A DNA stretch of 64,000 bases from Pleodorina starrii (lineage: Eukaryota; Chlorophyta; Chlorophyceae; Chlamydomonadales; Volvocaceae). Below the pieces are notes generated by a model. The model worked only from the letters and a program-made list of their open reading frames with translations. It had not been told where the DNA came from and ran no database searches. Where the stretch lies: positions 5,270,001-5,334,000 of the forward strand of contig BRXU01000001.1 of assembly GCA_030267565.1 (NCBI GenBank). Reading direction: 5' to 3'. A program made the translations under genes and the position numbers. Positions 1 to 11,435 of the stretch are shown here, one piece after another (positions within the stretch are counted from its first letter, which is position 1; each line of letters opens with the position of its first letter).

Positions 1-54
1 CATACAACGCAGCGTCAGCGGCAGCGGCAGCGGCGAGGGAGGGAGGGTAGACTC

Positions 55-3000
55 TCATGCTGGGGTGCACAGTGCCGAGCACGAAGGCCGTCCCCCACTG
101 CCGCACTGGACCCACTGCCCCGACGGCGCCGAAGCGCCGACGGCCGCCGGTTTCGGAGCAGAACCGTCCCCATCCCAGCAGCGCAGACCCGCGGGAGGGC
201 TCCCCGAGACCCTCCCGAGCGTCTCAGCGACGACAGCGCAAGGCGACGCTACGGCTGCGTTGGGCGCCGCGGGCGGGGCCGCTGCCACGGCCGGCGCCGG
301 CGCCGGCTGCCGCTGCAGCCAGGGGTGTTGCAGCAGCTGAGCAGCCGTGGGTCGCTCCAGGGGGTCGGGCGACAGGGCCGCCAGCACGAAGGCGCGTGCG
401 AGCGGCGGCACAGAGCCCGGAAAGTGCAGAGAGGCGGCGGTCATGTGGCTGCGGACGAAGCCGCTGAGAGAGTCCGAGGCGGCATCGTAGGCGGAGGCCG
501 GGGCCGGGGCGGCGCTCGGTGCCATGGCCACGACGGGCGGGAAGCCCACCATCAGCTCATACGCCAACACACCCACCGCCCAAATGTCCTGTGGGGGGCG
601 GTGTGGGGCGCGACCAACACAGCAGTGGGTTACGAGCTGCATGGAGCCCTAAGCAGGCTACGTACCGGCATGGGGCCGTTGCATCTGGAGGCTATACGGT
701 AATAGCTCAATTGAGGGTTCGGGCAGCCGAGTGGTGGAAACACAGATGCGCCCTAGGGGGGTCTCAGGGTCATCCCACTCACCACGGCGGTCGAGTAGGC
801 GTATCGGGGGTCGTCCTTATTCTCGTGTGGTTCCACCTTGAGCGGACAGCGCTCCACCTCCGGAGCCATGTAGCCCTCAGTGCCGGCCCGAGTGACCGCC
901 CGCTCGTGGTTCAGATTAATGGAGACGCCGAAATCCGCAATCAACAGCCGCCAGCTCTTGCTGAAGAGGATGTTCTCGGGCTGTAATGCATCGGGGTGCA
1001 GTCAGGTGTGTAGCGTGTGACAGCAGGAGGGATGACACGAATTGGCAAGTGGCAGATGATGGGGAGGGGGTCATGGAGGTGAGTACGTAGTGCAAAAGGC
1101 GGGATGGCCTCGAGCCGCCGGATGGCCCCAGGAACACCGCGGCTTTCTTCAGGAGTGATGGCCATGGCAATCTTCACGGCCACCGGAAGGCACCGAATCG
1201 CGTTACTGACAAACAACGCGTGTGCCGTACATTCCGTACGTACATGCTACATGTACACACCTTGATATCCCGGTGGCAGACACCCTTGGAGTGCATGTAC
1301 GACAACGCTTCCAGAAAGGGCCGCATCACGCCGTCAGCCACCTGCTCCGGCGGCATGCGGCCGCCAAGCCGCTGCAGTACGCCGTACAGGTCGCCTTGCG
1401 CCGCGTATTCCTGCACCAGTACGACACGATCGCCCTCGTCCTGCGAATCACAATGGGCGGGGAGCAGCGTGCGCGAGGTGAATGACCCGGAAGACCGGTG
1501 GACCAATGGACGTGCGACCCGGGACGCCAGCACAGGCAGTCAGTCGTGTAGGGCGACGAGCCCGCGGCATGGCAACTCAAAATTCTGTCTTCAGAGCACA
1601 GCACAGCACAGCACATTTCTGGTTGCCAAGTACAGCGCAGCACAGCAAATAACTACATAACACAGCGCCACGCATCCGCCGTCCGTAGAAGCCTGGCTTC
1701 CCCGTTAAGGCCCCTCCCCCGTGGCCACGCCCACCCACCATGAAGGCAGCGTGCAGGCGGGCGATGTGCCGGTGTACGAGTTGACAGTGGATCTCGATCT
1801 CGCGTTTCAACCTACAGAGAGATCCAGAGGCGGCCGCAGCAGGGGAGGGAAGATCAGGCGGCAGGCCGGGGCATCGCGGGAACAGTGCTCTGCCCAGACA
1901 GCAGATCGGTGACTCGGCTGCTCAAGAGCGGCGTCGCGGCAACTCCAGGAGGGGTTGCCAAACGGCGTGCAGGATTACAGGGTGTCGCGTGCCCCCATGC
2001 CAAGACATGGCCCGATGACATGGACGTAGTTGCGCATGGCCGAAGCCAGCGGTGCGCAGTCGCGAAGACCCCGGGCTTACATGTGCACAACGTTGGCAGG
2101 GACACGCGACAGAAAGTAGACCTGTATGGGGGCGGGCGTGTGGGGATGGGCACATGCGGGCGGCATGGGTAAGGCGAGTTACAGAGCTTCTCGCACTTCC
2201 TAGGTAGGCAACACGCGAACCTGGGGTCACGTGCCGCGAACTTCGTATCCCTAGGCTCAAGGCTGCGCGCCACACTTGAAGCAATCAATATGCAGTTGAA
2301 GAAAAGCCTTGAGAAGCATAGAAAATCAAACGTCTGCGCGGGTCGGAATATTCTGCAGCCTTGCACGCGTGACTTCCATGTCAACCAACACCGCCTTCCG
2401 GCACCTGCCCTCACAAGACACCGGCAGACGACGGCTCACCTTCAGCGCCACGGGCATCCCAGAACGGCGGCATGTTGCCTGCATGGTTCGGGGCGGGACG
2501 GACCACACGTGTTAACACAGGACGAAAGTGAGACGCGAGAGAGTAACTATACAACTAACCAACGGACCTACACGAGCATCTTTGCGAATGTGCCCTCAGC
2601 ACGGTGGACAAACTTTTTTTTTTATATAATCCAGGAAGTGGCATTTGCAAAAGCGGCATTTGCAGAAGCAAAATCTCACCGCGGCGTGCAAGTGTTGTAA
2701 CCGTGGAAGCAGCCAGCTGGGTCGCACGCACCACCTGGCCGTCAGACAGGCGCGACGCGGAACGCGTGCACACGAACCTACCCTATACACGGCAGAGGAG
2801 GTGCCCTTGAACAGACGCCGCTGAATTACGTAGTCCTCAAGCGCCCAGACGCTTCGGCGCATGCTGCTCGGCAGTGCCGGGGAAATGGCCAACAACTTTC
2901 GGTTCGGTGAAGGCGCTGCCTCAGGAATAACTGTGAGGCCTTGAATTTGCAAGTGATAGGAGCTGCCCAAGCTTGGCGCGGCGACCGGTTCGGGAAACGG

Positions 3001-3519
3001 TGATGGCAGCGCGGGCTCCGCGCTGATGGGCTTTGCCGTTACGTTGGAGGCTGCGCTGCCGGAGCTGCTACCAGCCCCATACAATAACGCATTTGTAGAG
3101 GTGCATACGTCCGTGGGCGACGAATTTCGGCCGAAGACCTTGGGAGCAAATTGCTGCCCTAATACGACGAGCGATGCTGTCTCCTTGCGGCAAAGCGCGC
3201 CCTCCGGGCTGGTGCCTGGGAGGAATATGCTTCTAGAAGTACTGCACTGCGCGTGTGCCGGCCTGTCCAGGCAAGGCGCTGCGGCGTGTGTCAGAGGCGA
3301 TGTGCCAGGCGATGCGCTGGCCTCCGTCGCCAGCGACACCAAGTTGTTAACACTCTTGCTGCCGCTGAGGCCCCCGAGCTTAGACTTGAGAGTTTTCCAT
3401 AGCGCGGGCAGCCGAGCGCCTTGTGCTCGGGGGCTGCCGTTGTGCGGGGTGGAGGCGACTGGGACGCAGTTGCCTCCTGTGTCCGTAAGAGGACTGCTAT
3501 TCAGCCTCCGGACATCCAT
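55..3519 (-). CDS. Aurora/CALK-like serine/threonine protein kinase, seven exons
   Basis: Predicted protein kinase acting on Ser/Thr. Exons (minus strand, 5' to 3'): 3519-2782, 2478-2440, 2121-2081, 1811-1739, 1440-1261, 980-783, 588-55; all junctions are GT-AG and keep frame. A roughly 250-residue Ser/Pro-rich N-terminal region precedes the kinase domain. Seen motifs: an atypical glycine-loop region (FKGTSSAVY), MPVALK with the beta-3 lysine, KREIEIH in helix C, catalytic loop CHRDIKPEN, ADFG metal-binding motif, activation segment GTEGYMAPEV and DIWAVGVLAYEL in helix F. All catalytic residues are present. The APE segment followed by a Cys-Pro-Leu-Lys stretch resembles the algal Aurora-like kinase CALK, which acts in ciliary signalling; that subfamily call is recognition from memory, while the kinase call is firm. 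The C-terminal 90 residues are Ala/Pro-rich. The start is the ATG at 3519, chosen because TATA-like boxes lie 58-84 nt upstream; an upstream in-frame start is possible. Confidence 0.88.
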
Positions 3520-3576
3520 TGCGGCAAGCGACTGGTTTTCCCTCCGGGCCGCGAACGCGCGTCTAATATATAAGTT

Positions 3577-3603
3577 GCTTATTGTCCCCGGGGCAAATAT
3601 ATA
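3577..3603 (-). promoter_or_regulatory. Paired TATA-like boxes upstream of the kinase gene
   Basis: Two TATATA hexamers sit at 3577-3582 and 3598-3603, in a local AT-rich patch 58-84 nt upstream of the chosen kinase ATG. Position and composition fit a core promoter for leftward transcription. No other promoter element was identified. Confidence 0.4.
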
Positions 3604-4631
3604 ACGCAAATTGAAAGGCGCCGATCCCTAATGTGTTAATAAGTACACAGGATTTAACCGCACGGGCTTTTAACGGCGTACCGTTAGCAGCCGTTGGGCC
3701 ACTGCAGTACTGTTGTACGTTGTTGAACTTGTGGCTTTGCTTTTGCGCCCGATTAAAAATGCGTATCAATTTGTGATAAAGGCAACATGTAGGATTAAAG
3801 GTTGGAAGAGGATGTAGGCCACCCTGATGCAGTGCGAAAGCCTAAAACATGAGTGGACGCTCTGCAAAATCTGAATATTTGTTCTTTTTTAATTCTTGTC
3901 TGTCGATTGAATACTACCAAACATTTTATCACTTTCGGTTTGGGTTCCGTGGCCTGCACCCTGCAGCGTACGGTTCCTGCGTACCCTTTGGTGGCGGGTT
4001 CGTACGCAATGACATTTGTCTGCCATCGTGACAACATGAATGTCATCGATGAACGAATCCCTGCCTTACTTCACTAATTTGCATTACCTGTTATGGAGAT
4101 TCGTGCACATACTAGGTGTTACGAGAAGCACACCTGACTACGGCAGACGTCTAGAAACTGGTATGGTATGCGCGTTAGACTTGGAAAGGCAATCAAGTTG
4201 AGAGGCATACAATTTTGGCTTGCAAATGTTGAACCATTGAAGGTTGCGAGGTGGATGCGTCATTCGTCACACCCACGTCGCCACGTGTCTTTTTGGGACA
4301 ACTGACCCCAGGGCTTTATGGTCAAGATAGCTGCCAAGGAGCCTGGGAACTCCCGAACAGGATACTTCAATTTGCTCACTATGTTAAGAATGCAATTGTG
4401 ACGAGCTTTCACAGCGGTCGCAAGCCGTACCGGCTAGCGGGCTGTTCTTCCAACCCCAGGGGCATGCCCTGCTCAGAGCAGGGATCCATGCCAGCAGCGC
4501 AACCAGAAACCGCCTCAGCCAACCCTACAATAGACGTAATACCCACCCATCCCATCAGTGAAAAGCACGGGTAGAAACGGGAACGGAGGGTATGGCAATC
4601 ACCGACCGCCCGAGACAGTAGCTAACGACAC
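3604..4631. other. AT-rich intergenic stretch, no gene recognised
   Basis: Noticeably AT-richer than the coding DNA around it. Only short open frames occur, with none showing family motifs or consistent splice structure. I see no RNA gene, tandem repeat or complete mobile element here. Confidence 0.5.
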
Positions 4632-5048
4632 TCAGACGGTGCCTTCATCAGCCGGCGCCGTGACGAACGGCGACCTGGTGTCACGGAGCTCCGGGGGGTG
4701 AGGCGGTGTCCGGCGGTCCACAAAACACGACGTGGCCCGACCGATTGGCGACCGAAGGGGTGAGCGGACGGAACCGTGTCTCAGTCTTGGGGGGGGACTG
4801 AGGCAGGGGAATATGCTGGGGTGCCGTGGGACGCTCCCCCGTGCGAGCCAGGAACGGCGGGTGCGGGAGGTAGGCACAACGGAGGGTGAGGGTGAAGCCG
4901 TGGCCGCCCCACTGCACGGGGGGAGAGAGAGTAGGCGGCCCTCGGGACACGGGTGCTCACAGCAGCACATGAGGCCCGGCAGCCGCGCGGAGACCCCGGG
5001 GTCAAGGGCGCCCAGCGAACCACGCATGTTGTGCGTCCCCACGCGCAC
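4632..5048 (-). mobile_element. Possible decayed non-LTR retrotransposon endonuclease fragment
   Basis: Reading leftward, the first frame begins with RVGTHNMRG, which resembles the opening strand of the AP-endonuclease domain of LINE-type retrotransposons. About 100 nt later a different frame reads GGHGFTLTLRCAYLPH, resembling the later strand of the same domain. Moving from one to the other needs frameshifts, so if the assignment is right this is a relic. No reverse transcriptase, poly-A tail or target duplication was seen. It could be chance similarity in GC-rich DNA. Confidence 0.22.
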
Positions 5049-6724
5049 TAGGGGCGGCAGGGCCCGGCTCAGGGCCTAAACAGGCCCGGGGGCAGGCGAG
5101 CCTATCTCCAAACATCGGCTTGACGCCCTCGTACCACACGTAGTATAACGGCCATGAGTTGGCCCCGGCTTAGTTCGGGGCGTGCACGGCTAATGCGCGT
5201 GCGTTGCATTTGGCCACAGCCCTAGTTGGGGACCCTTGGGGACCGACAGGGACCGACCCACGTGCTTGGCGCAACGGGCAGCACCACTCTTCAGCACCAC
5301 CACTAAATATTGAAATAATGAACTACGGTTTGGCCTGGGGCTTACTGTAATTACGTAATAGGAACTCCGGAGTCGTTTCGTCTTTCAACGCATTCGGTGC
5401 TCACTTCGGCTCGAGGCCTTCCGCCCACCTTCCCATACCGGCCCCTGCCGGCCTAGGTGTGACGGCTTCCTGGCCTGTTCGGGGCGAGAGGGCCGCAGGG
5501 ATGAGCACAACCCGTGGTTTGATCGGTCGCACTGGCTTTGAGACAACATACCCTGCAGAGAGCAGCTTTGAAGCATCGGACTCCGCTATGAACCGAGTGA
5601 CTGATAGGCCAGGTCATAAACGTCGAACGTAACGCGCGTTGCCGCAAGTCGCAAGCTTTTCGCATCATGGCTGTCTATCAGCAGGACTGTCAGGACACTC
5701 TCACACTTCACGCCCTCGCCGCCCTAGCACTCAACTTAACCCGTACGGATTGAACGGGGCCCCGCCCTTTTTCCGGCTTCAAGGAAGCCGACACCAACCC
5801 CTTGTCGCATCCATCGTAGCGCCCCACACGCCAGGCTTACGCCCTCGCCCACCGCGCGCCCGGCCTGTCGGCCTGCTTAGTCAGCCCCTCCACCCCCAGC
5901 ACTTCCCGCTGTCCTCCCCGATTCGGCCAGCAAAGCCGCAGACAGGCCAAGGTCCCCTCATCAGGGGTTGGGCTCGTCACCGGCTCCCAATCGCTGCGAT
6001 TAAAGCGGCTCTTGTCTGCCTGGCTGGGTACTGCAATGGCGGCTCGCTGCCAGGCGCCCTTGAACTGACCGTGTGTGCTGTGCAGTCGTGGACATCACCG
6101 CGCAGCAAGAACGTTCTTGGTCAGGGACGACCAGGACTGGTCAGGGACGACCAAGAAAGTTCGGGAATCGCCAGTGACACGCCTCTCGAGCACGTTGGGC
6201 GCCGTCGAAATCAACGTGCATGATGAGCGCAACACCTGGAATGCTGGCACGAGTACCTTGATAACCGCACCGGGCGACAGGCGCTCCCCCTGCAGCTGCG
6301 TCAACCCACCAACCAGCCGGTTGTCCGAAGTGTCCTCCTTTATGCGTGCATGGAGAGGGCGTCGAGGAAGCATGAAACAACGAAAGCAGTTTGTCGTCGC
6401 ACCGACTACACACTCACTTCCCGAGCCTGTCGTAAGACAGCAAGTGCATTACTTGAGCGTCCGAACCCGTCCCACCATGCCACCGCACCATTGCATCCAC
6501 ATCCTCAGGAACCGTACAGCAGCGCAGGCGCGTCGACACATCCACTGTCTCGCCCGCCAGCCCGCATCCGGCAAATACCATCACACACAAGGCAAAAGCA
6601 AGCCCTCCACGCGCAAAACAAAATCCCGCCTGACCCCCACTTGCACAACGCCTCGCCCCGTCCTCTGCAACCCCGCACCCGTCTTGCCCTCCACTCTCGG
6701 TCCCCCGGAAACCGGAACCGCTGG
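5049..6724. other. Intergenic DNA without recognisable genes
   Basis: Contains a 194-codon Pro/Arg-rich open frame on the plus strand (5639-6223) with no recognisable domain and a composition typical of chance frames in GC-rich DNA. A short inverted and tandem motif lies at about 6111-6158. Nothing else was supported. Confidence 0.45.
6111..6158. repeat. Short repeat with hairpin symmetry
   Basis: The 15-mer GGTCAGGGACGACCA occurs twice in tandem, and the outer bases (TTCTTGGTC ... GACCAAGAA) form inverted arms, so the block can fold on itself. Function unknown. Confidence 0.6.
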
Positions 6725-9245
6725 TCAGCCGTCCAGGGAGACAGCCGCAGCCGCAGCCCCCGGCGTGTCAATCGCCGCCAGCTCCAGCTCTATGGTGAAG
6801 GTCTTCCCCGCCAGCATGTTGTTGGCGTCCAGCTTCACATCGGAGTCGCTCAGCTGACAAACAGGTGGACGGCGTAGCGCAGCGCAGGGCAGCGTGAGGC
6901 GTCGGCAGGGACAGTCGGCAAGCAGGGACAGTCGTGAGCTAGTGAGTAGTGACCGGTACCGGAGCGTGGCAACAGTGGGCGCAGCGGCGGCGGCAGCGGC
7001 GGCAGGTGCCGCAGGAGCAGGCTGGACGGCTGATTGGTGCAGGCCCAGCCCGCGAGGGCCGTCTTGCATGTGTGGTGCGCACATCTGCGCCACCACCGCA
7101 CTCGAGTAGAAGCGGACCTCTGTAGAAATGTTGTTCCGCAGCAGTCCTCAACACGCGGGTGCGCGTGATCAATCAGCATCGCCATCGTCACCATCACCAT
7201 CATCATCGTGTTCAGCATCTACAGGAACGGGTCGGCTAGTTGGCACGGCACGCCCTCGGGCGCCCCACGTCAACCCCACCCCAGCCCCACCCAACCACAC
7301 CGTTGACCCTACCCTACCCTACCCTACTCCACCCCACGCCAGCCCCACCCCAACCCCAGCCCAGCCCCACCTCCAGGACGACCGCCATGCCGCCGTTGGA
7401 CAGCTCCACCACCAGACCCGGTGCCAGGCCGCCTTGGCTGTGGGGCGGGAGCGGGGGCGGGAGCGGGGGCGGGAGCGGGGGCGGGAGCGGGAGGTAACAA
7501 CAGGGGTTAAGCGGACCCACGCACATTCAACCGCACGGAACCAACCGCGGTTGAGCCATGTCACCACCCGGAGGCCTTTCGCGTCCCATCCCGCGCAAGC
7601 GGGTTCGTGAAGCAGACCAGACCGGACCAGACCACACCAGACCAGACCAGACCAGACCAGACTTGCAAATCGGTCGCCCAGGACCTCCGCTTCCGCCGCG
7701 TTGCTCCCATATGCAGGCAACCCCCGCCCCCCTCCTGTGCTGTTGTCCCGCTGCGTAGCCCCCACTGCCCGGAAAAAGGTGCCGCCGGAGCCCCCGGCGC
7801 CGCCACCGCCGCCACACCCCCTGTCCCGCTGCGTAGCCCCCAGTCGCTCAGGCTCACTTTTTGTAGCGCCCCTCCAGTCGTTGCACCTCCGGGTGGTCAC
7901 GTGGCACCGCGAACAGCAGCTCGCGCCGCCACTCGCCGCCGGAAGCCTGCGTGCGTGCGACATGGCGCGCGGGTTACGGGGGCGGTGGTGATGGTGGTGG
8001 TGGTGGTGCCAAGAGGGCCGCAAAGCGCGGCGAGATGCGTTCCGCAATGCAGCGCGACGCGTCTCTGTAGTGCTGGGCAGCCTCTTGACGCCGCCCTCCA
8101 CCGGTTCCGCCTCCATCGCGTCGGTTCTGGGGCTTCCGGCCCCAGGGTGCTCTTCGCGCAGCCTCAAGCGCCCATCCAAAAACGCGCATTCTTCCACCCA
8201 CCCACCCACCCACCCACCTCGAGGACGGTCGTCTGGCCGACGGCCATGCCCCGAACCGCCTCGTCGAAGCCCTGTAGGCGGTCGGGCAGTCAGGAAGCTT
8301 GGAGGCACAGATGGACAGGCCAAAGAGAATGACACGACGCCCGCATGATGACGCGCGTGTGTGAGGTCCGGACACGTTGTTCTTTTGTTTCTGTCCACCC
8401 AGAACGCGCAGCTCCAAACCGGACGCGCACCGTACCTGGAACAATCGGTTGCCCATCATCTCCCCGGCGCCAACTGCAAAGCCGAAGGAAGGATTTAGTT
8501 TCGTGCTTGCGTCGTATGTCATGCGGCACAGGACCCGTTGGCCAGTCCCATATGGCACTGCGCTGCATTGCAGTGCACCGTAGTGCGAGTGAGGTCCGGA
8601 CCGCCGGACACTCTGCAGCGCGGTACAGCCGGTCCCCAAGCTTGATTGGCCCAGCTGGCACAGCAGGGCACTGCCCGTTTAAATTTATGAACGTTGTTTC
8701 ACCGCCTTCAAACTGCGTGTACCTTCAAACGATAGTGGCTCTCCCAGGTCCGTCGCTGACGATTGGAGGACCTGTGTCGTTCGTTAGTTGGAAGGTACGG
8801 AAGGGCAGTTGGGGTGATGCGCAGGCGGCAATGTCTCATCCAGATATGGAGAACGGAGAACACGTACCTGGCCGTCCTCGTCCCTCATGACGAAGTTGAT
8901 GCTGACAATGTCCCCCACAGCAGCGTAACGGACAACATCATCTGCAAGGAGCCATGACCCGGCGACCCGGTGTGACCCGGCGACCCCGTCGGTGCTGCGG
9001 GAAAAATTCAAAAGCATCGATGATACGTTACCTTCCGTAGCCGCAGGCCTGCTGATGCATGAGCAGATACAATTCCGCGCTCCGCTGTCACGCCTGTTGG
9101 CTGTCGGTGGGATGGCCGTAGAGCTGCGTTCTGTAAACTGAACGCGGCAGCTTCTCGTGAAATTACGCGGCATAAGCTTCAAGCATGCATGCCCCGATTT
9201 GGCTGTGGATTGCGCTGACAAGCAGCGCCGTCCGCTTAGGAGCAT
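6725..9245 (-). CDS. SlyD-like FKBP peptidyl-prolyl cis-trans isomerase, organelle-targeted
   Basis: Predicted prolyl isomerase/chaperone of the bacterial SlyD type. Exons: 9245-9032, 8941-8868, 8771-8723, 8473-8436, 8271-8218, 7946-7858, 7437-7371, 6853-6725; total 714 nt, 237 residues, with every junction in phase. The N-terminus is Arg/Ser-rich without acids, like a transit peptide. The mature part reads YAAVGDIVSINFVMRDEDGQ, then GEPLSFEVGAGEM, then GFDEAVRGMAVGQ (the FKBP core), an inserted segment FAVPRDHPEVQRLEGRY as in the SlyD flap domain, and the closing strand DANNMLAGKTFTIELEL, which matches the D-x-N-x-x-LAG signature of SlyD. No metal-binding His-rich tail is present. A second possible start is the ATG at 9173. 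Introns are packed with simple repeats. Plastid versus mitochondrial targeting is not resolved. Confidence 0.88.
7300..7336. repeat. CCCTA-type simple repeat in FKBP intron
   Basis: Tandem CCTACCCTA-like units lie in the last intron of the FKBP gene. They look slippage-derived and are not telomeric in sequence or position. Confidence 0.6.
7441..7496. repeat. 12-bp tandem repeat (GGGGGCGGGAGC) in FKBP intron
   Basis: Four near-perfect copies of a 12-bp G-rich unit lie directly upstream of an exon acceptor. Runs of G on the plus strand could form quadruplex DNA; on the transcript (minus) strand the repeat provides the pyrimidine-rich tract before the exon starting at 7437. Confidence 0.75.
7614..7663. 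repeat. 5-bp tandem repeat (ACCAG) in FKBP intron
   Basis: About ten consecutive ACCAG/ACCGG units. Intronic microsatellite with no coding role. Confidence 0.8.
8196..8218. repeat. CACC microsatellite at an exon-intron boundary
   Basis: Consecutive CACC units (GGTG on the transcript) begin exactly at the donor of the FKBP exon ending at 8218. The donor is therefore embedded in a run of GTGG motifs and slippage could offer alternative donors. Confidence 0.7.
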
Positions 9246-9984
9246 GAGTCCTGACAAGGTCCTCACGTACGGAGTAAGCGTTAATTACGCTTTAGTACAC
9301 TTGATGTCAATAACTACTAGTTCTGAACTCAGTGGCTTGCCACTGCTATTTTCATGATCGCGGCTCCGAGACCAAGCGTGACGCGCGCTGTGTAGTCCGC
9401 TGCTACCGCCTTTTAGGCAGTTTTCTATGCGCATTCTGCAAACATTCCCTCCAGTTTCATAACGCCTGGACCATCTGCATCGCTAAAGCCGCAAATCACA
9501 ACCCTTACCTCTAGTCCGTTTTGTGAGTTGCGATCGTCCGGCGCCCTACCGCCGTAATAGCCAACTTACATGACACGTTACGCTACCTCACGTTTACATG
9601 TAAAGTGGCAGGCCCAAACGGATCCCAATTTATATGGGCTAATTTAGGGACGTTATGTCTGTTGGCGCGAGGTCCGTACACACTATGTTTTGAGGCGGTA
9701 ACGTCAGAGCGCCCATGTCATACCACTCCAGCACAATGTTAAACCGTTAGGACGAAGACTGCGAGCGTCGTTGCCCATAATGGAACCCGACGCGCCGAGG
9801 TCGGCCTCATCGCGCGAGAGCTCGTTCTCAGAGTACGCCAAGCCCTCGATGGCGGTCTCATCGCGCTCATTGTTTGCATATTGATTGTACTAAAGTTGTG
9901 CGGCGTCGGCGAGCGGCTGCGACCGCGGCCGGCCCTGCGCCGCGTCGGCATGGCTCTCGGAAGCTCGGCCTGACCGACCACTGT
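9246..9984. other. Intergenic, nothing recognised
   Basis: Mixed composition with short frames only. The minus-strand frame at 9739-9981 adjoins the repeat copy below but shows no homology to the longer copy at 54 kb. Confidence 0.45.
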
Positions 9985-10225
9985 GTTTTGTCGAGAAGCA
10001 GCAGTGCCTTGTCAAGATCCGTGTCGCCATCATGCAGAACTAGCCGGCAGAGAAACTCATTCGGGAGTGCCGACCGGGGTGAGGGACCGGTGCGCTTGTA
10101 GGTCGTACTATTTTGGAAAATAGTACGGCACGCATTCGCCAGCGCTGTTCCCGTGCAGTTTTTAGGTATTCACATACCTGCCTGGCCTTGTATCGGTTCG
10201 TTTTATGTGCCCCAGCAGCTTTGGT
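9985..10225 (-). repeat. Dispersed repeat, decayed copy of the 54-kb element ORF
   Basis: The reverse complement of this block aligns with about 53985-54225. Shared landmarks include the palindromic TACTATTTTGGAAAATAGTA and the stretches encoding NRYKA, REQRW, MRAVLFSKIV and the DKxLLLLDK region. Differences are scattered and many are silent. One missing base near 10070 shifts the frame and soon gives a stop. This is therefore a 5' fragment of a formerly coding repeat that has become a pseudogene. Similarity ends abruptly just past the DK-QW codons and at the ACCAAAG side. Confidence 0.8.
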
Positions 10226-10498
10226 TACTATGGCAGCTATTCACAAATGGACGTGACCACGCAATTCTCAGAGCAAATACGCGTAGTACGGGATTGCATT
10301 AAAAAAGCAGAGGACATCAAGGCCGTGCGTGATATAGCACTCTTCGAGCTCGCGCGCTATGTTGCAGATTTGAAAATCAATTCGGTGATAGTGTTGAGTG
10401 ATGGCCGTCAGGCCATGGCCCCAGCGAATGCTTTCCCTAACGCGATACTCAGCATGACACGTGGGAGCCTTGATTCCGGACACAAATGCCTGGCTTGA
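10205..10498 (+). other. Open frame of 97 codons, uncertain
   Basis: ATG-initiated frame with charged, helix-prone sequence (KKAEDIKAVRDIALFELARYV). It begins inside the end of the dispersed repeat. No family recognised and no splice partners found; it may be chance. Confidence 0.2.
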
Positions 10499-11435
10499 GC
10501 ATAGTGCATAGGAGCAGTGCTCTGCTGCCGCTGCGCTTGTGCGGAGTGGGCGGGGTTGCCCCTGGTTGCCCTTCGTCATGTAGTAAGTTTGGCGAGAAGT
10601 TCGCAGTGGGAACGCGATGGGGATCGCCGAGCGCTTGTTATACCAAGTATATGACATAACTGAACGATTGGTCTTGACGGAAATCATACTTAAATGTGGT
10701 TGTACTGGCTGTAACGGGGCGAGGGGTCGACGTTTGGGTCAATTACACCCCCCCCCCCTGGGGCCACGTTAGACTTTTTGGCCACGTAACGTGTAACGGA
10801 CGCGTTACCCCATGCGAACTGACCACGTTTCCTGTAAAGTGATAACGTAACGAGTCATGTAAATCCAGCATAACCCGTACCAGCCCTGACCTGGAACGCT
10901 GGAAGCCCCAGTTGGCCGGAGTTCGTTGAACATAGAAGGCATTACAAGCTTGAGAAGCTGCAGCAGACAATAAAGCTCCGAAGGCGTACGAATTTGACGG
11001 CAGTCCGACGCGCTGACGCCCCACGGCATACCGTCATTCATCGCCGGTGCGCGTATGCAAATGAAGGGCAAGCGCCCTGTGCCCCGGACTAGCCACCTGC
11101 GCTGCTCACCTCTTAAACCCACCAATAACCCAACACGCAATAAAATTCGTTACGTTATGTCATCGGTGCGTTGCGCCCTTGAAGCGATTCCCGTTCGGAC
11201 ACCCTCACAACACCCTGCCCCAACGTCTTGGTTCTGTGCCCTGCCCATACTACTCGCCGCATTACAAGGCCTAATGGACATCCGTTAGCCAGCTAATATC
11301 GATAAGCCAGGCGTATATGAGCCAGTCGTGAGGGCTTGCGAGCCCAACAGCAGCGACACCCTGCTGAAGCTTTGGGCCCCTTCAGCCCGCCGCAACCCTT
11401 GCACTCCCCAGCACCAGCCATAAGCAGTCACCCGC
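10499..11435. other. Intergenic, nothing recognised
   Basis: Contains a run of ten C at 10748-10757 and several ACGTAAC-like motifs between 10770 and 10860. No supported gene. Confidence 0.45.

Noticed and set aside
5639..6223. A 194-codon Pro-rich frame as a gene
   Set aside because: No domain, no splice structure, no conserved motif; composition is expected in GC-rich DNA.
7319..8398. A 359-codon minus-strand frame
   Set aside because: It runs through FKBP introns and simple repeats (poly-His, poly-Gly and SRPR repeats). The real exons are in other frames.
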